Positions 46,943-57,448 are shown, numbered from the stretch's first letter. The stretch: 64,000 nucleotides of DNA from Lysobacter enzymogenes (GCF_900106525.1 NZ_FNOG01000006.1:398341-462340); one strand, 5' to 3'. The notes: generated by a model not told the origin, from the sequence alone. Made by a program: numbers and translations.

Positions 46943-47141
46943 TCGTGCAACCACGGACGACGTAGCCACGGCTCGTCCATTTCCGGCCAGCCGGCGTTCC
47001 CGCCCGCAAGCTCGCGACCCTCAGAGCCTGCAGGTGACCCTTGAACGCACTGCCACGCGCGGTTTGCGCGACCGCCCCTTTCCGTTATTCCCGTCTCTTG
47101 AGTTTGCGCTTCGCGCCGCATGCGGCGAACGGAGCGCGGCG

Positions 47142-48407
47142 ATGATGGACGAAGCGCAACTGGCGTTGGTGTCGGCGCATGCGTCGTCCGAAGCCGAGCC
47201 GGCCGAGATCGAACTCGCAGATGCCGCGCCGCCGGCCTTGCTGTCGAGCTATCGGCCGCACGATTCGCTGTTTTCCTCCAGCCAGACCCAGTTGCACGCA
47301 CGCGGCGTGCAGCAGGCGCTGGCGCGCGCCAGCGACGACGACCTGGCCGGCGCCAGCGAACGCCTGCTGGCGCAGGTGGCGGCCGAAAGCGGGCGCCTGC
47401 CGTTGCTGGGCGCGGTGCCGTTCGAAGGCGGCCAGCCCGCGCGCTTGTGGGTGCCGGCGCAGGCCGCGTTCGCGGCCGGCCGCGCGCGCCACCGCGGCGC
47501 CGCGCAGATGCTGCACGGCGACGCGCCGCTGGCCGAGCGGCGCATGCCGGCGGTCGAACCGATGCCGGCGCCGGCGCAGTTCATGCGCAACGTCGAGCGC
47601 TCGCTCGAACGCATCCACGACGGCGACCTGCGCAAGGTGGTGATGTCGCGCAGCCTGCGCATCGCCGCGCGGGTCGACGTGCCGCAACTGCTCGGGCAAC
47701 TCCTGGCGCGCGCGCCGTCGGCCTACACCTTCGCGATGGATCTGGCCGGCGCCGGCGGCCCCGCCGCCTGCCTGATTGGCTCCAGCCCCGAACTGCTGCT
47801 GTCCAAGCGCGGCGCGCGCATCGTGTCCAACCCGCTGGCCGGCTCGATCCCGCGCAGCGCCGATCCGGCCGAGGACCGCCGTCGCGCCGAAGGGCTGCTG
47901 CAATCGGCCAAGGACCTGCACGAACACGCGCTGGTGATCGACGACGTGGCCGCGGCGCTGCGCCCGTTCTGCCGCGAGCTGCACGTGCCGGCCTCGCCCT
48001 CGCTGCTGGCCACGCCGACCATGTGGCACCTGTCCACGCGCGTGGACGGCATGCTGCGCGATCCTTCGACCAGCTCGCTGCGGCTGGCGCTGGCGCTGCA
48101 TCCGACCCCGGCGGTGTGCGGTTATCCGACCGAGCCGGCGCGGCGCACGATCCGCGAGCTGGAAGGCTACGACCGCGGGCTGTTCACCGGCCTGGTCGGC
48201 TGGTGCGACGCCGACGGCGATGGCGAGTGGGCGGTGACCATCCGCTGTGCCTTGATTGAGGAACACTGCGCGACCGTGTTCGCCGGCGCCGGCATCGTCG
48301 CCGGCTCGCAACCGGACGCGGAACTGGCCGAAACCACGGCCAAGCTGCGCACCATGCTCGGCGCGATGGGGCTGGCGCACGTGGCCGACGCCGAGGGCCG
48401 GGCATGA
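47142..48407 (+). CDS. entC: Isochorismate synthase
   Basis: A 421-residue isochorismate synthase (chorismate to isochorismate), the first step of 2,3-dihydroxybenzoate synthesis. The chorismate-binding core shows [21 protein letters not shown] and the C-terminal [10 protein letters not shown] and GLFTGLVGW segments. GGAG with spacing 7 selects ATG 47142; the frame is open well upstream, but that part has no family similarity. First gene of an operon where each gene overlaps the next by 1-4 nt. DhbC is an equivalent name. Confidence 0.93.
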   Translation: MMDEAQLALVSAHASSEAEPAEIELADAAPPALLSSYRPHDSLFSSSQTQLHARGVQQALARASDDDLAGASERLLAQVAAESGRLPLLGAVPFEGGQPARLWVPAQAAFAAGRARHRGAAQMLHGDAPLAERRMPAVEPMPAPAQFMRNVERSLERIHDGDLRKVVMSRSLRIAARVDVPQLLGQLLARAPSAYTFAMDLAGAGGPAACLIGSSPELLLSKRGARIVSNPLAGSIPRSADPAEDRRRAEGLLQSAKDLHEHALVIDDVAAALRPFCRELHVPASPSLLATPTMWHLSTRVDGMLRDPSTSSLRLALALHPTPAVCGYPTEPARRTIRELEGYDRGLFTGLVGWCDADGDGEWAVTIRCALIEEHCATVFAGAGIVAGSQPDAELAETTAKLRTMLGAMGLAHVADAEGRA

Positions 48408-50053
48408 ACGCGGCGCTGCCAGGTTTCGTGCCTTGGCCCGAGGAATTCGCCGCACGCTATCGCGCGCTGGGCTACTGGACCGGCGAAAACCTGTATGCCG
48501 GCCTGGCCCGCGGCGCGCGCGAGCATCCCGAACGCATCGCCATCGTCTGCGGCGAGCGGCGCTGGAGCTATGCCGAGTTCGACCAGCGGGCGCGGCGCTT
48601 CGCCGCCGGCCTGCGCCGCATCGGCATCGGCCCGCGCGACCGGGTGCTGCTGCAACTGCCCAATATCGGCGAGCACTACATCGCCTGCCATGCGCTGTTC
48701 CTGCTCGGCGCGCTGCCGGTGTTCGCGCTGCCGGCGCATCGTCGCGCCGAGATCGGTTACTTCGTCGGCCATGCTCAAGCCCGTGCTTGCGTGATTGCCG
48801 ATCGCGACGGTGACTTCGACTTCCGCACGATGATCCGCGAAGTGCGCGCCGAGCACGCCTGCCTGAGCGAGGTGGTGGTGGTCGGCGACGCCGAGGAGTT
48901 CCGCGGCTTCGACGACTTGCTCGATGAGCCGCTTGCGGGCGAGGGGCCGGACGCGAGCGAAGTGGCGTTCCTGCAACTGTCCGGCGGCAGCACCGGCGTG
49001 CCTAAGCTGATCGCGCGCACCCACGACGATTATCTTTACAGCGTGCGCGAAAGCGCGCGCATCTGCGGCCTGGACGGCGACACGGTCTATCTGTGCGCGC
49101 TGCCGGCCGCGCACAACTTCCCGATGAGCTCGCCCGGTGCGCTCGGCGTGTTCCATGCCGGCGGCTGCGTGGTGCTGGCGCGGCGCAACGATCCGCAATC
49201 GTGCTTCGAGCTGATCCAGCGCGAGCGCGTCACCCTGACCGCGCTGGTGCCGGCACTGGCGCTGGCGTGGCTGGAATCGAGGTTGCGCGCGCGTTACGAC
49301 CTCAGCAGCGTGGCCTGCGTGCAGATCGGCGGCGCGCATCTGGCCGGCGAGGTCGCGCGGCGCGTGCCCGAGGCCTTCGGCTGCCGTTTGCAGCAGGTGT
49401 TCGGCATGGCCGAGGGCCTGGTGAACTACACCCGCGCCGAAGACGACGCGGCGCTGACGCTGACCACCCAGGGCCGGCCGATCAGCGCCGACGACGAGAT
49501 CCGCATCGTCGACGACGACGATATCGACGTCGCGCCCGGCGAAGTCGGCCACCTGCTGACCCGCGGGCCGTACACCATCCGCGGCTATTACCGCGCCGAA
49601 GCCCACAACGCCCGCGCGTTCACCGCCGACGGCTTCTACCGCACCGGCGACCGCGTGCGGCGCCTGTCCGGCGGGCATCTGATCGTCGAAGGACGGGCCA
49701 AGGATCAGGTCAACCGCGGCGGCGAAAAAATCGCTGCCGAAGAAGTGGAAGGTTATCTGCTCGCGCATCCGGCGGTGTTCGACGCCGCGCTGGTGGCGAT
49801 GCCCGACCGTTGGCTCGGCGAGAAATCCTGCGCTTTCGTGACCCTGCGCGAACCGGCGCAGGCGACGTCGCGCGAGCTGGCCCAGTTCCTGCGCGAACGC
49901 GGCATCGCCGCCTTCAAAGTGCCCGACCGCATCGAATTCCTCGCCGCGCTGCCGCGCACCGCGGTCGGCAAGATCGACAAAAAGGCCTTGCGTGCGCGCT
50001 TCGCCGCGCCGTCCGCCGTTCCCGCTTCCTCTTTCGTCCAGGCCTCGTCATGA
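48404..50053 (+). CDS. entE: 2,3-dihydroxybenzoate-AMP ligase
   Basis: A 549-residue adenylating enzyme that activates 2,3-dihydroxybenzoate as AMP ester and loads it on the aryl carrier domain of the EntB-like protein encoded next. The AMP-binding motif is [18 protein letters not shown], and [14 protein letters not shown] is the A5-like region typical of aryl-acid ligases. The catalytic lysine lies in the C-terminal [13 protein letters not shown]. It overlaps entC and entB by 4 nt each. DhbE is an equivalent name. Confidence 0.94.
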   Translation: MNAALPGFVPWPEEFAARYRALGYWTGENLYAGLARGAREHPERIAIVCGERRWSYAEFDQRARRFAAGLRRIGIGPRDRVLLQLPNIGEHYIACHALFLLGALPVFALPAHRRAEIGYFVGHAQARACVIADRDGDFDFRTMIREVRAEHACLSEVVVVGDAEEFRGFDDLLDEPLAGEGPDASEVAFLQLSGGSTGVPKLIARTHDDYLYSVRESARICGLDGDTVYLCALPAAHNFPMSSPGALGVFHAGGCVVLARRNDPQSCFELIQRERVTLTALVPALALAWLESRLRARYDLSSVACVQIGGAHLAGEVARRVPEAFGCRLQQVFGMAEGLVNYTRAEDDAALTLTTQGRPISADDEIRIVDDDDIDVAPGEVGHLLTRGPYTIRGYYRAEAHNARAFTADGFYRTGDRVRRLSGGHLIVEGRAKDQVNRGGEKIAAEEVEGYLLAHPAVFDAALVAMPDRWLGEKSCAFVTLREPAQATSRELAQFLRERGIAAFKVPDRIEFLAALPRTAVGKIDKKALRARFAAPSAVPASSFVQASS

Positions 50054-50928
50054 CCATTCCCAAGATCGCCTCCTATCCCATGCCCGAGCCGTCGCAGTGG
50101 CCGGCCAACCGGGTCGACTGGCGCCCCGAGCCGTCGCGCGCGGTGCTGTTGATCCACGATCTGCAGGAGTATTTCCTGGCCTTCTACGACCAGGCCCAGG
50201 CGCCGGTACCGCAGTTGCTGGCCAACGTGCGCGCGTTGCGCGACGCCTGCGACGATGCCGGCGTGCCGGTGGTCTACACCGCCCAGCCGCCGGTGCAGAG
50301 CGCGCAGCAGCGCGGCCTGCTGCAGCCGTGGTGGGGCCCGGGCATCACCGCGCAGCCGCAACTGGCGCCGGTGGCCGCGCCGATCGCGCCGCGCGCGCAC
50401 GACACGGTGCTGACCAAGTGGCGCTACAGCGCCTTCGTCTCCAGCGACCTGCGCGAGCGCATGCGCGAGCAAGGCCGCGACCAGCTGATCGTCTGCGGCA
50501 TCTACGCCCACATCGGTTGCATGATGACCGTGGCCGACGCTTTCATGCACGACATCCAGCCGTTTCTGATCGCCGATGCGGTGGCGGATTTCTCCGTCGA
50601 AGAACACCGGATGGCGCTGGACTACGTTTCGCGCCGCTGCGGCGTGGTGATCGGCCGCGCCGATTGCGCGCAGGCGCTGGCCGATGGCGCCGGCCTGCCG
50701 GTCAGCCTGGCCGCGCTGCGGACCGAACTGGCGCTGATCATGGAGCGGCCGCTGGAGGAGATCGGCGCCGACGACAATCCGTTCGACGCTGGCCTGGATT
50801 CGATCCGGCTGATGGCGCTGCTGGAGCGCTGGTCGGCGCGCGGCGAGCGCATCGGCATGGTCGAACTGGCCGAGCGCGGCAGCGTGGCGCAATGGTGGGA
50901 ACTGATCCAGCAGCGGCGGGCGGCGTGA
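50050..50928 (+). CDS. entB: Isochorismatase with aryl carrier domain
   Basis: A 292-residue bifunctional protein. The N-terminal isochorismatase (about residues 1-205) cleaves isochorismate to 2,3-dihydro-2,3-DHB plus pyruvate, with [15 protein letters not shown] and [18 protein letters not shown] as core motifs. The C-terminal aryl carrier (about residues 215-290) has the phosphopantetheine serine Ser251 in [10 protein letters not shown]. It receives DHB from the EntE-like enzyme and presents it to the condensation enzyme encoded next. Confidence 0.95.
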   Translation: MTIPKIASYPMPEPSQWPANRVDWRPEPSRAVLLIHDLQEYFLAFYDQAQAPVPQLLANVRALRDACDDAGVPVVYTAQPPVQSAQQRGLLQPWWGPGITAQPQLAPVAAPIAPRAHDTVLTKWRYSAFVSSDLRERMREQGRDQLIVCGIYAHIGCMMTVADAFMHDIQPFLIADAVADFSVEEHRMALDYVSRRCGVVIGRADCAQALADGAGLPVSLAALRTELALIMERPLEEIGADDNPFDAGLDSIRLMALLERWSARGERIGMVELAERGSVAQWWELIQQRRAA

Positions 50929-52241
50929 TGGCGGGCGATGTAAGCCTGCCGCTGACCGGCCCGCAACTGGGCATGTGGGCGGCGCAGCGGATCGATCCGG
51001 ACAGCCCGTCGCTGTGGACCGCCGAGGCGGTGGAACTGGAAGGTCCGCTCGATCTCGCCGCGCTCGATGCGGCGATCCGCGAGACCTTGATGGCCTGCGA
51101 TGCGCTGCACATGCGCTACGAAGCCGAAGGCGAGGGCGTATCGCAACGATTGTGCGAACCGCGCAACGTGGCGCTCGCCCATGAGGACTACGCCGGTTGC
51201 GATGCGCCCTGGGACAGCGCCTGGCGCTGGATGCGCGAAGACCTGCTGCGCCCGGCCGACCTCGGCCGGCGCCCGCTGTTCGCCACTGCGCTGATCCGCC
51301 TGGGCGCGCGTCGCCATCTTTGGTACCTGCGCGCGCACCACATCGCGCTGGACGGCTTCGCCTATCTGCTGCTGATCCATCGCGTCGCCGAGCTGTATTC
51401 GGCCAAGGTCGGTGGCCGCGTCGCGGCGCCGGCGCGCGACTGGTCGCTGGCGCCGGTGGTGGAAGAAGAAGCGCGCTATCGCGACTCGGCCGCGTTCGCG
51501 CGCAGCTGCGAGTTCTGGCGGCAACGCTGCGCCGGCATGGGCGAGCCGGTCACGCTCGGCCCCAAGTGCGCGCCCGACGACAGCGCGCGCTCCTCGCACC
51601 TGCGCCTGCCCGCAGGCGAGCACCTGCGCTGGCAGAGCGCGGCGCGCGCGCTCGGCGTGGACTGGTCCGCGTGGTTGATCGCGGCGGTGTTCGCGTGGAT
51701 GCGCGCGCGCAGCGGCGCGGACGAGATCAGCGTCGGCCTGTTGGTGATGAACCGCCTGGGCTCGGCGGCGCTGAGCGTGCCGTGCATGGCCATGAACGTG
51801 GTGCCGCTGCGGCTGCGCCTGCAGCCGCAATGGAGCTTCGCCGAACTGGCGCGCGAGGTCGCGGCCGAACTGCGCGAGCTGCGCCCGCACCAGCGCTACA
51901 ACTACGAATGGCTGCGCCAGGATCTGGGCCTGGGCGACAGCTACGCCCAGTTGTACGGACCGGTGCTGAATCTGATGCCGTTCGACCGCGGCTTCGTGTT
52001 CGAAGGCCTGGACAGCCGCGCGCATCCGGTCTCGGTCGGCTCGGTGGAAGACCTGGATCTCACCGTGTCGCCGCTGGCCGACGGCGTGCGCTTCGATATC
52101 GAAGCCAATCCGCAGGCCTACGATGCGGCGACGCTGCAATCGCACCATCGCGCCTTGCTGGCGTTGATGGAGGCGGCCCTGGCCGATCCGTCGCAACGCT
52201 TGGACGAACTCGACGGCGCGTGCGCGCGCGAGGCCGCATGA
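50928..52241 (+). CDS. Free-standing NRPS condensation domain (VibH-like amide synthase)
   Basis: A 437-residue single condensation domain without adenylation or carrier parts. The catalytic motif HHxxxDG is HHIALDG in LRAHHIALDGFAYL, and the C-terminus includes DDWTVSPLADG-like strands (VEDLDLTVSPLADG). VibH of vibriobactin synthesis joins carrier-bound DHB to a free polyamine. A Lysobacter siderophore of this type, lysochelin, has been reported with a similar gene set. The amine here is unknown. The start ATG shares a base with the EntB stop. Confidence 0.87.
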   Translation: MAGDVSLPLTGPQLGMWAAQRIDPDSPSLWTAEAVELEGPLDLAALDAAIRETLMACDALHMRYEAEGEGVSQRLCEPRNVALAHEDYAGCDAPWDSAWRWMREDLLRPADLGRRPLFATALIRLGARRHLWYLRAHHIALDGFAYLLLIHRVAELYSAKVGGRVAAPARDWSLAPVVEEEARYRDSAAFARSCEFWRQRCAGMGEPVTLGPKCAPDDSARSSHLRLPAGEHLRWQSAARALGVDWSAWLIAAVFAWMRARSGADEISVGLLVMNRLGSAALSVPCMAMNVVPLRLRLQPQWSFAELAREVAAELRELRPHQRYNYEWLRQDLGLGDSYAQLYGPVLNLMPFDRGFVFEGLDSRAHPVSVGSVEDLDLTVSPLADGVRFDIEANPQAYDAATLQSHHRALLALMEAALADPSQRLDELDGACAREAA

Positions 52242-53080
52242 GCGCGCGTCCGCGGGCGCGGCTGCTGCGGGTGATGCGCATCGACGAGCGCACGCCGCAG
52301 ATGCGCAGGATCGCACTGGGCGGCGAGGACCTGGCCGGATTCCCCACTGGTTGGGAAGGCGCGCACATCAAGCTGCTGTTGCCGGCCGCGCCTGGCGAGG
52401 TCCCGGTGCTGCCGCAGTTCGGCGAACACGGGCCGGCGTGGCCCGAGGGCGCGGCGCGGCCGGTGGTGCGGACCTATTCGGTGGCGCGATTCGACGCGGA
52501 CGCGGGCGAGCTGGAAATCGACATCGTCCTGCACGGCGACGACGGCCCGGCGTCGCGCTGGGCAAGCAACGCCAAAGTCGGCGATCAACTCGGCGTGGCG
52601 GGCCCCGGTGGGCCGGAGCTGTTCCGCGCCGATGCCGCGCGGCATCTGTTGATCGGCGATCCCAGCAGCTATGCGCTGATCTGCGCGGTGATCGCGCGGT
52701 TGCCGGCGCAGGCGCGCATCGATGCGTTGCTGGAAGTGCCCGACGCCAGCGAAATCCAGCCCTTGCCCGCGCACCCGCGCCTGCAGGCGCGCTGGTTCTC
52801 GCGCGAGGGCGAAGCGGCCGGCGCCAGCCGGCGCTTGCTGGACGCGGTGCGGGCGATGCCGTGGCCGCACGCGGAAACGGTCTCGGTCACGCTCGCCGGT
52901 GAGAGCGCGCAAGTGGTCGCGATCCGCGACCTGCTCGCGCGCGAGCGCGGCGTGCCGCGTTCGATGATGTACGCGGTGCCGTACTGGAAGGACCGCTGGG
53001 ACGAGGAGCGCTATCACGACGAGCGCCACCGGATCATGGACGCGTTCGAGGCCGAAGCGGAGCAGGGGGCTTCGGCATGA
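52238..53080 (+). CDS. Siderophore-interacting protein (ViuB-like ferric reductase)
   Basis: A 280-residue flavoprotein of the siderophore-interacting family (FAD-binding 9). It reduces ferric iron in the imported siderophore complex in the cytoplasm. Family features include VVRTYSVARFDADAGELEID (FAD) and WASNAKVGDQLGVAGPGG, then HLLIGDPSSYALICAVIARL for NAD(P)H. It overlaps its neighbours by 4 nt. It links siderophore making with iron use. No receptor or periplasmic carrier is in this window. Confidence 0.92.
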   Translation: MSARPRARLLRVMRIDERTPQMRRIALGGEDLAGFPTGWEGAHIKLLLPAAPGEVPVLPQFGEHGPAWPEGAARPVVRTYSVARFDADAGELEIDIVLHGDDGPASRWASNAKVGDQLGVAGPGGPELFRADAARHLLIGDPSSYALICAVIARLPAQARIDALLEVPDASEIQPLPAHPRLQARWFSREGEAAGASRRLLDAVRAMPWPHAETVSVTLAGESAQVVAIRDLLARERGVPRSMMYAVPYWKDRWDEERYHDERHRIMDAFEAEAEQGASA

Positions 53081-53889
53081 GCGGCGCGGGCGCAGCGGCA
53101 GGCGACGGGGCAGGGGAGTTCGCCGGCCGGTTGGCGTTGGTGACCGGTGCGGCGCAGGGGATCGGCGCGGCGACCGCGGCGCGGCTGGCGGAGCAGGGCG
53201 CGCGGCTGGCGTTGTGCGATCGCGACGATGCGCGCCTGCGCGAGGTTGCGGACACGCTGCGCGGGCAGGGCGCCGAGGTCGCGCAATTGGTTTGCGACGT
53301 CTCCGACGTTAGCGCGGTCGCCGCGATGGTCGAATGCATCGAACGCGAATTCGGGCCGATCGCGCATCTGGCCCATGTCGCCGGCATCCTGCGCGTCGGC
53401 GACGCGGTCGGGCTGGATCCGGACGATTGGGACGCGTGCATGGCGGTCAATGCGCGCGGCGCGTTCGCCGTCGCCGGCACGGTGGCTCCGCGCATGCGCG
53501 AACGCGGCCGCGGCAGCATCGTCGCGGTCGGTTCCAACGCGGCCTCGGCGCCGCGCACCGGCATGGCCGCGTATGCCGCGTCCAAGGCCGCCGCAACCCA
53601 ATACCTGCGCTGCCTCGCGCTGGAACTGGCGCCGTTCGGCGTGCGTTGCAACATCGTTTCGCCCGGTTCCACCGACACCGCGATGCAGCGCGCCTTCGCC
53701 CACGACGAGGCCGCGCGCGGCCGCATCCTGCGCGGCGACGGTGAGCGTTTCCGCCTCGGCATTCCGCTGGGCCGCATCGCCGATCCGTGCGACGTGGCCG
53801 ATACGATCTGTTTCCTGCTGTCGGACCGAGCGCGACACGTGACCCTGCACGATCTGCGCGTGGACGGCGGCGCGACTTTGGACATGTAA
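53077..53889 (+). CDS. entA: 2,3-dihydro-2,3-dihydroxybenzoate dehydrogenase
   Basis: A 270-residue SDR enzyme that oxidises the dihydro-DHB made by EntB to 2,3-dihydroxybenzoate. The glycine motif is TGAAQGIGAA, and the catalytic YxxxK is complete in AAYAASKAAATQ. The catalytic Ser lies in VAVGSNAASAPR. It is the last gene of the operon; a strong hairpin at 53974 follows. EntA and DhbA are equivalent. Confidence 0.93.
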   Translation: MSGAGAAAGDGAGEFAGRLALVTGAAQGIGAATAARLAEQGARLALCDRDDARLREVADTLRGQGAEVAQLVCDVSDVSAVAAMVECIEREFGPIAHLAHVAGILRVGDAVGLDPDDWDACMAVNARGAFAVAGTVAPRMRERGRGSIVAVGSNAASAPRTGMAAYAASKAAATQYLRCLALELAPFGVRCNIVSPGSTDTAMQRAFAHDEAARGRILRGDGERFRLGIPLGRIADPCDVADTICFLLSDRARHVTLHDLRVDGGATLDM

Positions 53890-53928
53890 GTCGGCGTGCA
53901 TGCAAGCGCGATGGCAGCGCACGATCGC

Positions 53929-53944
53929 GTTGCATCGATGCAAC
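53929..53944. repeat. 16-bp perfect palindrome
   Basis: GTTGCATCGATGCAAC lies 40 nt after entA and before the terminator. Confidence 0.6.
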
Positions 53945-53973
53945 ACGTAAGCAGCGCTCATAGCGCACAAACG

Positions 53974-54001
53974 AAGACGCCGGCTGTTGAGCCGGCGTCT
54001 T
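53974..54001. terminator. Bidirectional terminator
   Basis: AAGACGCCGGCT-GTTG-AGCCGGCGTCTT, a 12-bp perfect stem between entA and the convergent small gene. Confidence 0.82.
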
Positions 54002-54065
54002 GCGTATAACGCGCGACGTTATGCGAAACCGGCCATGGCCGATGCGCCGACGCCGCCGATACGGA

Positions 54066-54290
54066 TTACGGAACCGTGACGCCGCGAGCGTCGTCCTCGC
54101 CGACCACGCCGCTGTCGGTGTTGTTCCAGATGATGTACAGGTACTTGCGTTCGCCCGGCGCCGGGTCGCCGTAATCGCCGTTGTTGGCGATGAAACGGCG
54201 CTGGCCGGCCGCGTACTGCTGACGGACCTTGCTGGTGACGTCGTTGGTGCTGTTCCACACGCCGTAACCGGCGTAATCGATGTTGGCCAT
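54066..54290 (-). CDS. Small DUF3395-like protein
   Basis: A 74-residue protein starting MANIDYAGYGVW with a good ribosome site (GAGGA). The order of conserved patches (YGVW...DVTSKV...FIANNGDYGDPAPGERKYLY...WNN...GVTVP) resembles small beta-sandwich DUF3395-type domains (DNAJC11 C-terminus). It has no signal peptide and no cysteine. It converges on entA across a strong terminator, so it is not obviously linked with siderophore genes. Function unknown. Confidence 0.7.
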   Translation of the reverse strand: MANIDYAGYGVWNSTNDVTSKVRQQYAAGQRRFIANNGDYGDPAPGERKYLYIIWNNTDSGVVGEDDARGVTVP

Positions 54291-54329
54291 GATGAAGATC
54301 CTCGATGAGCAGACGACGCTCGCCCGCAT

Positions 54330-55510
54330 TCCGGCGGGCCGCTCGCCGGTGTCGTCCTGACCGGCGGTTGCAGGCAGCCTGCGCCGACCGCGCGCGCCGT
54401 ACCTTCCGGGAACCTTACGGTTGCATCCTCGCCGCCGGCGACGCGCCGGGCAGGCCGCCAGCTTGAAATCTGAGCGGCCGGTGGCGGCCCTGGGGCTCAG
54501 ATTTCAAGCAAGCGACAGTCCATGTTCGGCTCAGGACGCGGCCAGGCCGTTGCAGCGATAGTCGGCCAGGTCGACCACGATGACCTTGACCGGAAACGCG
54601 GCGGAACGTCGGCGCTGTTCGGCCTGGCGACGCGATGCGAATCCTTGGCGGCGCAGATCCATTTGCTCGCGCCAGAGCAGACCGTGCAAGCGTTAGCCAC
54701 ACCAGTCTTCGGTCAGATCGATGTGGGGTGGGTGCATGGGAAGGGATTCGTAAGGTCGATTGCTGGGTTGAGGATGTAGGTGGCTTGTTCGGACAGGGGC
54801 AATGCTCGTCCCTTCAATAGTTTATCTAATAACATAATACACATTATGCGAAATAAAAAGCTGGGCGGCAACTGTGGTCGCATGCCCTGCGGCGTCCGCA
54901 TGCTGCTGTGTCGACCTCGGCGTGCTGCGGTCACATGCTGGCCACCTGTGGCGACAGCCTGGAAGGCCTACGTGACCGCGACCTGCTCTGCGTCGGGTTT
55001 GTCTGCCGAGGTCATTTCTGCCGTGCATCAGCGCTTTTCGTGTCGCATACGTGCGGATATCAATGCTGCATCCCGACAACCGGCACATAACCATGCATCG
55101 TACCCACCTGGCGGTCGATAAGTCTGTTGCATCCCATACAACCGTTTCTTCCTAAGGCGACTCTAGTGAGCGCCCCCGAGCGTCAACGAGACCATCCCAT
55201 GGCAATGGTCCCACTGGCGTCTGGATAAATTCCGAGGCTGGTCTGGCACTGTGAGGCTGACCGATCAAGCCCGGTCCGATGTCCATGCCGCGCCAGGAAG
55301 GCGCCGGAAGGTTGGCGACCGAGCTTCGACCTCCTGCCCTATCGCCATCATCTGGGAGCACATCGATCGAGGCGCCTGCAGGGTCAGGAGACGCGACGGA
55401 TAGACAGAGGCACGGCCGGGCTCCTTGAGCCGCAAGAGTCGGCTCAAGCCGCTCAGATTTCAACTCCATCGCTCGACGAGGCGCGTTGGCCCGGCCCTAC
55501 TCACTGCAGC
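54330..55510. other. Non-coding, mixed-composition region with transposon-related repeats
   Basis: About 1.2 kb with no gene I can support. It contains the inverted repeat at 54461-54509 and an AT-rich patch at about 54815-54870 with the dyad CATAAT-ACAC-ATTATG (54833-54848). A further single GCTCAGATTTCAA lies at 55451. Lower G+C patches suggest acquired DNA. A short minus-strand frame ending near 54530 (VKVIVVDLADYRCNG) may be a gene relic. Confidence 0.5.
54461..54509. repeat. 15-bp inverted repeat, possible transposon-related site
   Basis: GCTTGAAATCTGAGC (54461-54475) and GCTCAGATTTCAAGC (54495-54509) are perfect inverted copies. GCTCAGATTTCAA occurs again at 55451-55463, 48 nt before the TnsB-like remnant. 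Confidence 0.55.
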
Positions 55511-56458
55511 GTGTCGGGGCCGCCGTCGGGAGCAGGCCCCCGCTCGATTCTCCTTGCGGGCGACAACGCGACGCCGCATCACGCTGAAGTCAGCGTGAAG
55601 AACGTACTTAAGCATCATCGCGGCGTACTGGAGCTGGGGCCGGCGCACGTGCCAGAGATCCGACCCATCGGTGAAGCGTTCTTCCGGCGACTCGAAGAAG
55701 GGGCCCTGCGCTTCATCGCAGGCGGCTTCCAGCCGGAAACCCGGGCGGTCGGACAGAAGACTTCGACCTCGTTCTTGCGGGGCCAGGATCACCCTCTGCA
55801 TTGGGAGGGGATGCTGGATCTGATGGACGTCATTCTGTCAGGCCACAACGTGACGCCCCATTCGGGGTTGCATAACCGAACGCCGGCTAGCGTTTTGAAC
55901 GCGCATCTGACTTCGGGCTGGCACTGGGAGGCAACGGAACTTCATCGCGATGCGCACGAACTGACTACGGTCCGATTCAATGCAAAGATCCGCGGCGATG
56001 TCAAAACTGGTCGTCATCCGTTTGTGCAATACCAGGAAGGCTATTACCGAAGTCAGCGTTTGATGGGACGTCATGATTTGGTGGGGAAGTCGTTCGTTGC
56101 TGAAGTAGACCTGGACGACTTGCGCGATCTGGTGCTGATCAATCCGGACGATGCCACGGTCTGGTCGCGGCTGAAAGTTCTACCGCCCTGGGATCTGTCG
56201 CCGCACGACTTGCATCTGCGTCAGCAGATCATCCGCGCTAAAAACCGCGGTCTCATCGAGATCGCAGGTGCCCGTGACGCGGTCAATGCATTCCATGAGT
56301 TCGCACGCTCACAGCCCCTGCGACAGGGAGCCCCAGCGGACCTCTACGCCCGTGTCGATCAGCAGGTACAGCGCCAATCGAAACCCGCCGAGTCGACGCA
56401 TCGTCCCGTTGTGCAGCCCCGCTCTGGGCGCACGAGCTTTGCTAATAGCAAGGACTGA
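55511..56458 (+). pseudogene. TnsB-like DDE transposase, N-terminally truncated
   Basis: A 315-residue remnant of a Tn7-like or Tn5053-like TnsB/TniA transposase. It retains an LAGDNATPHHAEV stretch (second Asp of the DDE triad) and IRPIGEAFFRRLEE with the likely catalytic Glu, then HSGLHNRTPASVL. The first part, with the first Asp and DNA-binding domains, is missing. Reading the same frame upstream gives no TnsB-like residues. It is clearly lower in G+C than its flanks, which is a sign of transfer. The family is about twice as long. GTG 55511 is only the nominal start. Confidence 0.75.
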
Positions 56459-56461
56459 CCC

Positions 56462-57448
56462 ATGAATATTATTGAAGCTCCTCTCATTCACCCGCTTTTG
56501 AAGTTGTTTCGTCCGAGCATCGCTACGTGTGCCATTGAACGCTTAGCCGATGGAATCCATTCCGCTTTGGATGTCAGCTATCGAGGGCTGGGGGTGTTCG
56601 GGTTTGCTCGCTTTGGAAAAACTGAAGCCATCAATTATCTGATGTCGCATCTCGACTGGTTGAAAGATCGCACCGGCGCCCTGCTTCAAGTGGATGCGCC
56701 TGACTCGCGCAAGCGTACCGACAGCACCTTTTACCAGAGTTGGTTGACGTTGCTCGGTGTCCGAATCCCACCTCGCGCTCAGCCGGATGAGCTATGCGGG
56801 TTGATCATGGGTCGATTGATCGAAGTGGCCCAGAATACCAATACGCGCCTGGTCGTTGTCTTCATCGATGAGGCTCAGCGCTTGTTGCCGCTGGACTACG
56901 AAAACCTGGTGAGCCTCGACAACCGAATGACCCGGGCGGGGTACTACTTCTTCGCCGTCTTCGTCCATCAGCGTGACATTACCGGCTACTCCAATGAGGT
57001 GATCGCCAACAATGATTATCCGCCTCACGTAGCTGGGCGGTTTCTGATTCGGAAGCTCGAGTTCACCGGCTTGCAGGACGTTGAAGAAGTCGCCTTTGCC
57101 TTGTCCCGGTACGACACTGGCACCGAATGGCCTCCCGGATCCGGCATCGGTTATACCCAGCATTTCGCGTCAGTTGCGTTTGTCAATGGCTTCCGCCTCG
57201 CGAGCTACGCGCAGGCGCTGTGGGACGCGGCCTGTCACTTGCGTAACGGTGTCCGGCTCCCACCGAACTGGACATGGGCGATGAAAAGCTTCGAGGCGAC
57301 GGTGGTCTACCTTCTCACGATCATTGCCCCGCGCTCCGCGCAGTTTGAGGCGTTCACCGATGCGGATCTGAAAGAAGCCTTGGAAGCATCTGGGCTGATT
57401 GAGCTTGAGCTTTCGCGCTACACCTATCAGCCGCAGGGGGCCAAATGA
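56462..57448 (+). CDS. TnsC/TniB-like transposition ATPase
   Basis: A 328-residue AAA+ ATPase that in such transposons activates the transposase at a chosen target. Walker A is GFARFGKT with Lys53 (the third Gly-containing residue of the usual pattern is changed), and Walker B is LVVVFIDEAQRL near residue 136. AAGGA lies upstream of ATG 56462, 3 nt after the TnsB-like stop. It seems intact. The next gene overlaps by 4 nt. Confidence 0.85.
   Translation: MNIIEAPLIHPLLKLFRPSIATCAIERLADGIHSALDVSYRGLGVFGFARFGKTEAINYLMSHLDWLKDRTGALLQVDAPDSRKRTDSTFYQSWLTLLGVRIPPRAQPDELCGLIMGRLIEVAQNTNTRLVVVFIDEAQRLLPLDYENLVSLDNRMTRAGYYFFAVFVHQRDITGYSNEVIANNDYPPHVAGRFLIRKLEFTGLQDVEEVAFALSRYDTGTEWPPGSGIGYTQHFASVAFVNGFRLASYAQALWDAACHLRNGVRLPPNWTWAMKSFEATVVYLLTIIAPRSAQFEAFTDADLKEALEASGLIELELSRYTYQPQGAK

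Larger units (their letters stand above)
46538..47141. other. Divergent control region, copper operon versus siderophore operon
   Basis: 604 nt without a credible gene. It holds the MerR-like dyad near the copL end and a promoter for entC near the other. No clear Fur box was seen. Confidence 0.55.

Noticed and set aside
46842..47141. N-terminal extension of the isochorismate synthase
   Set aside because: The frame is open, but the residues show no family similarity and a good ribosome site fits ATG 47142.
55152..55469. Minus-strand open frame of about 105 codons before the TnsB remnant
   Set aside because: No motif, poor start context, and composition like non-coding DNA.
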